From an uncultured SAR86 cluster bacterium (GTDB lineage: Bacteria > Pseudomonadota > Gammaproteobacteria > Magnimaribacterales > Magnimaribacteraceae): 42,346 nucleotides of DNA. The notes under the pieces were generated by a model that had not been told where the DNA came from, ran no database searches, and worked only from the letters and a program-made list of their open reading frames with translations. The stretch is taken from contig CALJGK010000002.1 of the NCBI GenBank assembly GCA_938075195.1, positions 1-42,346 of the forward strand, in the 5' to 3' direction. Position 1 is the first letter of the stretch. Each line of letters begins with the position of its first letter. The position numbers and the translations under genes are program-made. Of the stretch, positions 36,584 to 42,346 are shown one piece after another.

Positions 36584-37777
36584 ATGGACTTAAAATTTTC
36601 AGAAGCAGATCTTACATTTAGACAGGAAGTCGTCAACTTTTTAGAAGCAGAATATCCAGAAGATATTAAAGCCAAACAAGACAAGAGGATTCCTCTTGAA
36701 AAAGATGAAATTGTAAGATGGCAAAAAATTCTCAACCAAAAAGGTTGGTTTGCAATCAATTGGCCCACAGAATATACGGGACAAGAAAACCTTTCTGTAA
36801 CTCAAAAATACATACTTCAAGAAGAGCTTGCTAAAGCAAATACACCTACTACCATTCCATTTGGTATGGGAATGTGTGCTCCTGTCATTTACTCATTTGG
36901 TACAGAGGAGCAAAAAAATAAGTTTTTACCTTCTATCTTGAACAGTGATGTTTGGTGGTGCCAAGGTTACTCAGAACCAGGCTCTGGTTCAGACCTCGCC
37001 TCGCTTAAAACTAAAGCTGAATTGAAAGGGGATAATTATATTGTAAATGGTACTAAAACTTGGACCACTTTAGCCCAACATGCTGATTGGATATTTTGTC
37101 TTGTTCGCACAGAAACTACTCCTATTAAACAAGAAGGAATAAGTTTTTTACTTATTGACATGAATACACCTGGAATTGAAGTCAAACCTATCATTACTGT
37201 TGATGGTTCACATGAAGTTAATATGGTCTATTTTGACAACGTTGAGGTGCCATCAGAAAATCTAGTTGGAGAAGAGGGTCAGGGTTGGAATATTGCTAAA
37301 TTTTTACTTGCACATGAAAGAAGCGGCATTGCAGGTATTGCAGCATTAAAAAGAGAGCTTTCAAGATTAAAGGATTTGTCATCAGACATTCCTATGGGTG
37401 AAGGTACTTTGCTTGAAGATCCTCAATTTAGAAATAAAATCGAAGAAACCGAAATAGAGTTAACGGCTACTGAATTTACCGAGCTGAGAACTTTGGCAGC
37501 GATGTCTCAAGGTGGCTCACCAGGAGCTGAGTCTTCAATACTCAAAATTAAAGGAACAGAATTACAGCAAACAATTTCTGAGCTATTTGTTGAAATGTTA
37601 GCTTATTATGCTCATCCTTTTTATCTGGAAAATGAGATTGGTTCTAATGAAACAGTTGGACCAGATTACGCTGCCCCTGTTATGCCACATTACCTGAACT
37701 ACAGGAAGGTAAGCATTTATGGAGGAAGTAATGAAATCCAAAGAAACGTCATATCTAAAGCAATACTGGGGCTATAA
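36584..37777 (+). CDS. Acyl-CoA dehydrogenase, probable catalytic subunit
   Basis: A 397-residue flavoprotein that makes the first double bond in acyl-CoA oxidation and passes electrons to ETF. FAD- and substrate-binding segments are typical (GYSEPGSGSDLASLKT; NGTKTWTTLAQHADWIF; the C-terminal YGGSNEIQRNVI). The usual Glu of the YEG motif is replaced by Gly in IYGGSNE, and the likely base is Glu245 in LLAHERSGI, the position used by isovaleryl-CoA and steroid-CoA dehydrogenases. It lies 2 bases ahead of a second acyl-CoA dehydrogenase gene, whose product has no such Glu. The two probably form one heteromeric enzyme for a bulky or branched acyl-CoA (inference). Confidence 0.92.
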   Translation: MDLKFSEADLTFRQEVVNFLEAEYPEDIKAKQDKRIPLEKDEIVRWQKILNQKGWFAINWPTEYTGQENLSVTQKYILQEELAKANTPTTIPFGMGMCAPVIYSFGTEEQKNKFLPSILNSDVWWCQGYSEPGSGSDLASLKTKAELKGDNYIVNGTKTWTTLAQHADWIFCLVRTETTPIKQEGISFLLIDMNTPGIEVKPIITVDGSHEVNMVYFDNVEVPSENLVGEEGQGWNIAKFLLAHERSGIAGIAALKRELSRLKDLSSDIPMGEGTLLEDPQFRNKIEETEIELTATEFTELRTLAAMSQGGSPGAESSILKIKGTELQQTISELFVEMLAYYAHPFYLENEIGSNETVGPDYAAPVMPHYLNYRKVSIYGGSNEIQRNVISKAILGL

Positions 37778-37779
37778 AC

Positions 37780-38907
37780 ATGGACTTTACATTTAACGAA
37801 GAGCAGACCTTAATACAAGATCAAGTTGATCAATTTATTCAAAAAGAATATGACTGGGAAACAAGACAATCTCTATCTAACTCAGATCTAGGTTTTGGTG
37901 ATGATAATTGGCAAAAATTTGCAGAACTTGGATGGCTAGGAATAAGCACTTCTGAAGATTGCGGAGGTTTTGGTGGTTCAGCCATAGAATCAATGTTGAT
38001 CATGGAGGCATTTGGAAAAGGTTTAGTAGTAGAACCATTTCTTGAAACCATCATCATGTGTGGCGGTCTGTTAGATGAGCATGGCACAGATCACCAAAAA
38101 TCTTCTATTCTTGAATCAGCAATCGAAGGCAAAATGCATCTAGCTATGGCTTATGCTGAGCCTCAGAGCAGATTTAATCTTTCTGATGTTGTAACTGAAG
38201 CAAAAGAGGACGGAGATAGTTTCGTTTTAAATGGCTACAAATCAGTTGTTATGAATGGACCATCGGCCAATAAATTAATTGTGTCTGCTAGAACTTCGGG
38301 AGCTCAATTAGATGAAAATGGCATAACACTGTTTCTCATTGATGGTGATGCAGAAGGTCTCAATAAGACAAATTACAAGACTGTTGACGGAAGACGTGCC
38401 TCTGACTTAACGATTGAAAATGTAAAAGTTACCAAAGATGACATTATTGGTCAGATCAATGATGGGTTTATGCTATTAGATTCTTCTATAGACAGAGCGA
38501 TATTGGCTATATCTGCTGAAGCCGTTGGTGCTATGGAGGTTCTTTACAAGACAACAGTTGAATATACCAAGACTAGAGAGCAATTTGGAACTTCAATAGG
38601 TAAGTTCCAAGTACTTCAACACAGAATGGTCGACATGTTTATGGAATACGAACAATGTAAATCTTTGCTTTATATGGCTACTATGAAACAAGAGGAAGGG
38701 TCAACTGATTCAAAGAAAGCCATTTCAGGACTTAAGTACCAAGTAGGGAAGGCTGGAAAGTTTATTGGGCAACAAGCTGTGCAACTTCATGGTGGCATGG
38801 GTGTAACTGATGAATTAAATGTAGGTCATTATTTCAAGAGACTTACCACTATAGGCACTATCTTTGGAAATACTGATTATCATCTTAAAAAATATTCTTC
38901 TTTGTAG
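37780..38907 (+). CDS. Acyl-CoA dehydrogenase, probable non-catalytic partner subunit
   Basis: A 375-residue acyl-CoA dehydrogenase-fold protein with the expected three-domain layout. Typical segments include AELGWLGISTSEDCGGFGG, MAYAEPQSRF and QLHGGMGVTDELNVGHYFKR. The last is the flavin-contacting QxHGGxG segment near residue 328. I see no catalytic Glu in either known place: the helix reads DSSIDRAILAISAEA and the C-terminal loop is TIFGNTDYHL. Such partners occur in heterotetrameric enzymes of steroid side-chain oxidation (FadE26-27, FadE28-29 type). The genes are separated by 2 bases and should be co-expressed. It ends directly against the GAPDH start. Confidence 0.9.
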   Translation: MDFTFNEEQTLIQDQVDQFIQKEYDWETRQSLSNSDLGFGDDNWQKFAELGWLGISTSEDCGGFGGSAIESMLIMEAFGKGLVVEPFLETIIMCGGLLDEHGTDHQKSSILESAIEGKMHLAMAYAEPQSRFNLSDVVTEAKEDGDSFVLNGYKSVVMNGPSANKLIVSARTSGAQLDENGITLFLIDGDAEGLNKTNYKTVDGRRASDLTIENVKVTKDDIIGQINDGFMLLDSSIDRAILAISAEAVGAMEVLYKTTVEYTKTREQFGTSIGKFQVLQHRMVDMFMEYEQCKSLLYMATMKQEEGSTDSKKAISGLKYQVGKAGKFIGQQAVQLHGGMGVTDELNVGHYFKRLTTIGTIFGNTDYHLKKYSSL

Positions 38908-40380
38908 ATGAAAAAGGAACAACCAGACAAACGAATCAGACCTGATCTCCCCAAAGATCCTTTTGGCGATTTCCAATATAGACAAGCTTTAGCTGAAGAG
39001 ATGCTGCCTATGATAGGTCGTATCTTTAGAGATAATGTCCATCTGTTGTTATATGGAAAACCACTAGTCAACTTATCTGTCTCAGAGATCATGAATGCTC
39101 ACAGGTTTGTTAGAGAAGCTGAAAATAATGAACTGAGTGAGTTTGAAACCTATCAGGTTATAGTTGCTCTTAGCGAACTAGAGCTAGGGCCTGCTGAAAT
39201 TGATATAGGTATTATTGCTGCTGCTTATTTATTCGACGACAAAGATCTCTCTTTGGAAGACTTTGTTAATGATGCTATAGCTGATCTTATAGGAAAAAAG
39301 GGATCTATACTTGATCAAGCACAAGATGTTGTTTTGTATGGTTTTGGAAGAATTGGAAGATTACTTACCAGAATGCTTATAGAAGATTCTGGTGGTGGAG
39401 ACAACTTAAGATTACGAGCAATTGTTGTCCGAAAGGCTATAGATGGCGATATCATCAAAAGAGCAAATTTAATGCGAACAGATTCTGTTCATGGCCCATT
39501 TAAAGGAACAGTTCGGGTTCTGGAAGAGGAAGATAAACTTATTATTAATGGCAATGAAATAAAAATTATCTACGCAAATAATCCTTCTGAGATTGATTAT
39601 ACGGATTACGATATTAACAATGCCTTGCTAATCGATAATACAGGTGTCTGGAGATCTAAAGATGATCTAGGCATCCATCTACAATGTAATGGAATTACGA
39701 GAGTTCTTCTAACGGCACCAGCCAAAGACGGTATCAAGAATATTGTCCACGGCATCAATAATGAAATCATTGATAATGACAGCATTCTTGGAGCTGCTTC
39801 TTGTACCACCAATGCCATTGTTCCTACTCTAAAAGTTCTTAATGATGAATTCGGAATTGTTTCAGGTCATATAGAAAGTGTTCATTCTTATACGAATGAT
39901 CAAAATCTTATAGATAATTTCCATAAGAAAGAGAGAAGAGGAAGAAGTGCAGCCTTGAATATGGTCATTACAGAAACTGGAGCGGGTAAAGCTGTTGGAC
40001 AAGTTTTGCCTGAATTAATTGGAAAACTTACTGCGAACGCAGTGAGGGTTCCTACACCTAATGTATCTTTAGCTATTATGAGCCTTCAGCTCGGGCAAGA
40101 ATTATCTACAGAAGAACTTAATAATTTTTTGCGACAAAAGGCATTTCATTCTAATTTGAAAGAACAAATAGGATTTACAAATTCTCCTGAAGTCGTTTCA
40201 ACTGATTTTGTTGGTGATAGGCACGCTGGGATTATAGATTCAGCAGCTACTATAGTTAACAATGATAAGTGTGTTTTGTATGTGTGGTACGACAATGAGT
40301 TTGGTTATACTGCTCAATTATTAGGATTAGCTAAGGAAATGGTTGGCTTAACCTATGAAAGATATCCAAATTTTGGATAA
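38908..40380 (+). CDS. Long-form glyceraldehyde-3-phosphate dehydrogenase
   Basis: A 490-residue GAPDH with an N-terminal extension of about 140 residues. The NAD loop GFGRIGR starts at residue 145, the active-site cysteine is Cys299 in AASCTTNAIVP, and the C-terminal WYDNEFGYTAQL is family-typical. The extension (FGDFQYRQALAEEMLP...) is that of the long GAPDH beside mfd and nqrA in Pseudomonas and relatives, the same neighbourhood as here. Its ATG follows the previous stop without a gap. Whether it runs in the glycolytic or gluconeogenic direction cannot be read; the canonical short GapA would be elsewhere if present. Confidence 0.9.
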   Translation: MKKEQPDKRIRPDLPKDPFGDFQYRQALAEEMLPMIGRIFRDNVHLLLYGKPLVNLSVSEIMNAHRFVREAENNELSEFETYQVIVALSELELGPAEIDIGIIAAAYLFDDKDLSLEDFVNDAIADLIGKKGSILDQAQDVVLYGFGRIGRLLTRMLIEDSGGGDNLRLRAIVVRKAIDGDIIKRANLMRTDSVHGPFKGTVRVLEEEDKLIINGNEIKIIYANNPSEIDYTDYDINNALLIDNTGVWRSKDDLGIHLQCNGITRVLLTAPAKDGIKNIVHGINNEIIDNDSILGAASCTTNAIVPTLKVLNDEFGIVSGHIESVHSYTNDQNLIDNFHKKERRGRSAALNMVITETGAGKAVGQVLPELIGKLTANAVRVPTPNVSLAIMSLQLGQELSTEELNNFLRQKAFHSNLKEQIGFTNSPEVVSTDFVGDRHAGIIDSAATIVNNDKCVLYVWYDNEFGYTAQLLGLAKEMVGLTYERYPNFG

Positions 40381-40382
40381 TC

Positions 40383-40415
40383 GACCTAGTAAATTTCACG
40401 TTAGGTCATTATAAT
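40383..40415 (+). promoter_or_regulatory. Inverted repeat and -10 box upstream of nqrA
   Basis: GACCTA (40383-40388) and TAGGTC (40402-40407) form a perfect inverted repeat with a 13-base spacer, immediately followed by TATAAT (40410-40415). No good -35 hexamer is present at the usual distance; the repeat occupies that region. This is the layout of an operator for an activator or repressor of the nqr operon, but the regulator is unknown. The repeat starts 2 bases after the GAPDH stop. Confidence 0.45.
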
Positions 40416-40459
40416 ATCCACGCGCTCAAAGGGTAGTTTCCTCAAATATCAGTTAGGGA

Positions 40460-41812
40460 ATGATAAAAATAAAAAAAGGTTTAAATATACCCATTCACGG
40501 CATTCCAGCTGGAGAGATAGTTGACTCCAAAAAAAGTAGATCTGTCGCTATTCTAGGTAATGACTATGTAGGCATGAAGCCTACTATGCTAGTCGAGGAA
40601 GGAGATCTTGTTAAATTAGGGCAACCTCTTTTTGAAGATAAAAAAAATTCTGGAGTAATGTTTACTTCTCCTGCGGGTGGCAAAATCGAATCAATTAATA
40701 GAGGTGATAGGCGTGCTTTGCAATCAATCGTAATTGAAGTTGATCAAAATGAAGAATCTTTAGAATTCGATAGCTTTTCCGAGGATGATTTGAATCAAGC
40801 TTCTCCTGAAGATATCAGGTCTCAATTGATTGCATCTGGTTTATGGACAGCATTCAGAACAAGACCTTACAGTAAAATACCGAGTGTTGACTCTTCACCA
40901 TCAAATGTCTTTATATCTGCTATAGACACTCAACCTCTAAGTGCAAATCCTGAGGATATTATAAATCTAAAAAAAGATGATTTCCTTTTTGGTATCGCGG
41001 TGCTGAAAAAACTTACAAACTCTCAAATACATTTATCTGTAGCTGAAGATTCTTCACTAACACTAATAGATGATGAGCTACTTAAGGTGCATGTTTTCTC
41101 TGGACCACATCCAGCAGGCCTAGTCGGAACTCAAATGCATTTTATTTCTCCGGCAACACTGACAAATGTAAACTGGAGTATTGGATATCAAGACGTCATT
41201 GCATTTGGCCAACTTTTTAAAACAGGTTATCTCAATGTCGAAAGAATAATTTCTTTAGCCGGACCACAGGTAGTAAATCCAGCATATATAAAAACAAGAC
41301 TAGGTGCTTGCACAGACGAATTAACAGCTGGCGAGTTAACACCAAGAGAGAATAGGATCATATCAGGATCTGTAATATCCGGTAGAGAAGCTATAGGTCC
41401 CTATGCATATTTAGGTCGATACCATAATCAAATTTCTGTTGTCTCAGAACCTAATTCTAAAGATAGAGATTTTATGAATTGGTTAACACCTGGCCCTAGA
41501 AGATTTTCTAAAATACCTCTTTTCCTTTCTTCTCTATTCCCAAAAAAAATATTTAAGTTCAAGGCTCTGATGAATGGATCAGATCGTCCGATTGTGCCAA
41601 TAGGTATTTATGAAGAAGTGCTTCCGCTTAGGATGCTTCCTACCGTGCTACTCAGAAATGTGGTCCTCATGGATACAGAAAAGATTCAAGCATTAGGTGG
41701 TTTGGAGCTAGACGAGGAAGATCTTTCTTTGTGTAGCTTTGTTTGTCCTGGAAAATATGATTTCGGTTCTTTACTAAGAGCCGGACTAACCAAAATAGAG
41801 CTAGAGGGATAA
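40460..41812 (+). CDS. nqrA: Na+-translocating NADH-quinone reductase subunit A
   Basis: A 450-residue cytoplasmic-side subunit of Na+-NQR, the respiratory pump that moves electrons from NADH to ubiquinone and exports sodium; NqrA contributes to the quinone site. The opening MIKIKKGLNIPIHGIP and the TSPAGGKIESINRGDRRAL barrel-sandwich segment are characteristic, as are FSGPHPAGLVGTQMH and RLGACTDELTAGEL. Length is normal. The AGGGA just before ATG 40460 is unusually close to the start. It is followed without a gap by nqrB. Presence of NQR fits a marine sodium-based physiology. Confidence 0.97.
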   Translation: MIKIKKGLNIPIHGIPAGEIVDSKKSRSVAILGNDYVGMKPTMLVEEGDLVKLGQPLFEDKKNSGVMFTSPAGGKIESINRGDRRALQSIVIEVDQNEESLEFDSFSEDDLNQASPEDIRSQLIASGLWTAFRTRPYSKIPSVDSSPSNVFISAIDTQPLSANPEDIINLKKDDFLFGIAVLKKLTNSQIHLSVAEDSSLTLIDDELLKVHVFSGPHPAGLVGTQMHFISPATLTNVNWSIGYQDVIAFGQLFKTGYLNVERIISLAGPQVVNPAYIKTRLGACTDELTAGELTPRENRIISGSVISGREAIGPYAYLGRYHNQISVVSEPNSKDRDFMNWLTPGPRRFSKIPLFLSSLFPKKIFKFKALMNGSDRPIVPIGIYEEVLPLRMLPTVLLRNVVLMDTEKIQALGGLELDEEDLSLCSFVCPGKYDFGSLLRAGLTKIELEG

Positions 41813-42346
41813 ATGAAACCTTTAAGAAAGCTTTTAGATAATTTGAAACCAAACTTCACCAATGGTGGTGCGCTTGAGAAATACTTTCCTCTTTATGATG
41901 TATTTGAGAATTTATTTTATTCTTCAGATAAGAGAACCTTCGGTTCCGTCCATATCAGGGATAGTATCGATTTACAGAAAGTAATGGTTGTGGTCTGGAT
42001 GGCAACTTTTCCAGCCATGTTCTATGGTATGTACAATTTAGGTTTTCAATCTCTATCAGCTTTTCAAGAAATAGGATCTATCAATAAAGATGATTGGCAG
42101 TTTGTATTTATAGACCTTATTTGCAATTATGATCCAAAAAATATTTTAGATTGCATATGGTTTGGAGCCTGTTATTTCATTCCTATTTACTTGGTCACAT
42201 TTATTGTGGGAATCTTATGGGAAGTAGTTTTTGCTATTGTAAGAGGGCATGAAATCAATGAAGGAGCCTTTGTTACAACAGTCTTGTTCGCACTTTGTTG
42301 TCCTCCAGATGCACCATTGTGGCAAGTAGCAGTAGGAATAAGTTTT
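41813..42346 (+). CDS. nqrB: Na+-translocating NADH-quinone reductase subunit B, N-terminal part
   Basis: The first 178 codons of NqrB, an integral membrane subunit that carries covalent FMN and riboflavin; the gene runs off the window end. The ATG abuts the nqrA stop. The opening MKPLRKLLDNLKPNF, the cytoplasmic segment FGSVHIRDSIDLQKVM and the first membrane helices (VVVWMATFPAMFYGMYNLG; FIPIYLVTFIVGILWEVVFA) match the family. The SDKRTFGSVHIRDSIDLQK segment precedes helix 1 as usual. The FMN-attachment threonine lies beyond the end of the window and cannot be checked. Confidence 0.95.
   Translation, partial: MKPLRKLLDNLKPNFTNGGALEKYFPLYDVFENLFYSSDKRTFGSVHIRDSIDLQKVMVVVWMATFPAMFYGMYNLGFQSLSAFQEIGSINKDDWQFVFIDLICNYDPKNILDCIWFGACYFIPIYLVTFIVGILWEVVFAIVRGHEINEGAFVTTVLFALCCPPDAPLWQVAVGISF

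Overview
The window is AT-rich DNA with very short intergenic gaps, many 4-base stop/start overlaps and almost no repeats, typical of a streamlined bacterium. It encodes LPS assembly genes (a WaaC-like heptosyltransferase, MsbA, LpxK, KdsB), a Lol lipoprotein exporter, a TonB-dependent receptor and Na+-NQR. Together these point to a Gram-negative marine gammaproteobacterium. A SAR86-like lineage fits, but that is inference from gene content and base composition, not a phylogenetic result. No insertion sequence, phage, CRISPR array, rRNA or tRNA was seen.

Layout. 1-5425: tail of a MarR-like regulator, a TonB-dependent receptor, a serine-beta-lactamase-fold esterase, a type-B carboxylesterase lipoprotein and a 29-codon esterase remnant (an uptake/ester-hydrolysis cluster). 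5426-7652 (minus): DsbA/FrnE-like oxidoreductase, 2OG-Fe(II) oxygenase and a WaaC-type heptosyltransferase that appears to start at CTG. 7696-11937: LOG-family hydrolase, a GC-rich structured gap, ThpR, TrpS, an unknown protein and an MFS exporter. 12003-14347: dienoyl-CoA-reductase-like SDR and aldehyde dehydrogenase. 14376-22114: an envelope operon of LolC/E, LolD, a fused MsbA-LpxK, Trm112, KdsB and MurB, then a LysE-family exporter and DUF1285. 22115-22345 (minus): a strong candidate for an unannotated structured RNA with its own -10 box and terminator. 22434-25840: ETF-ubiquinone oxidoreductase divergent from EtfBA. 25845-30564 (minus): MetH then TrmA. 30625-32622: NfuA and SbcB. 32615-36500 (minus): a shortened Mfd then CsiV. 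36584-42346: two acyl-CoA dehydrogenases that look like a heteromeric pair, a long GAPDH, NqrA and the start of NqrB.

The genes cohere around three themes. One is outer-membrane building and lipoprotein export. The second is acyl-CoA oxidation feeding electrons through ETF and ETF-QO to quinone, next to Na+-NQR which also feeds quinone. The third is receptor-linked scavenging of esterified substrates. The most notable features are the MsbA-LpxK fusion, the candidate small RNA at 22115-22333, the apparent loss of domain D3 in Mfd, the ACAD pair in which one subunit lacks a visible catalytic base, and the non-ATG WaaC start.
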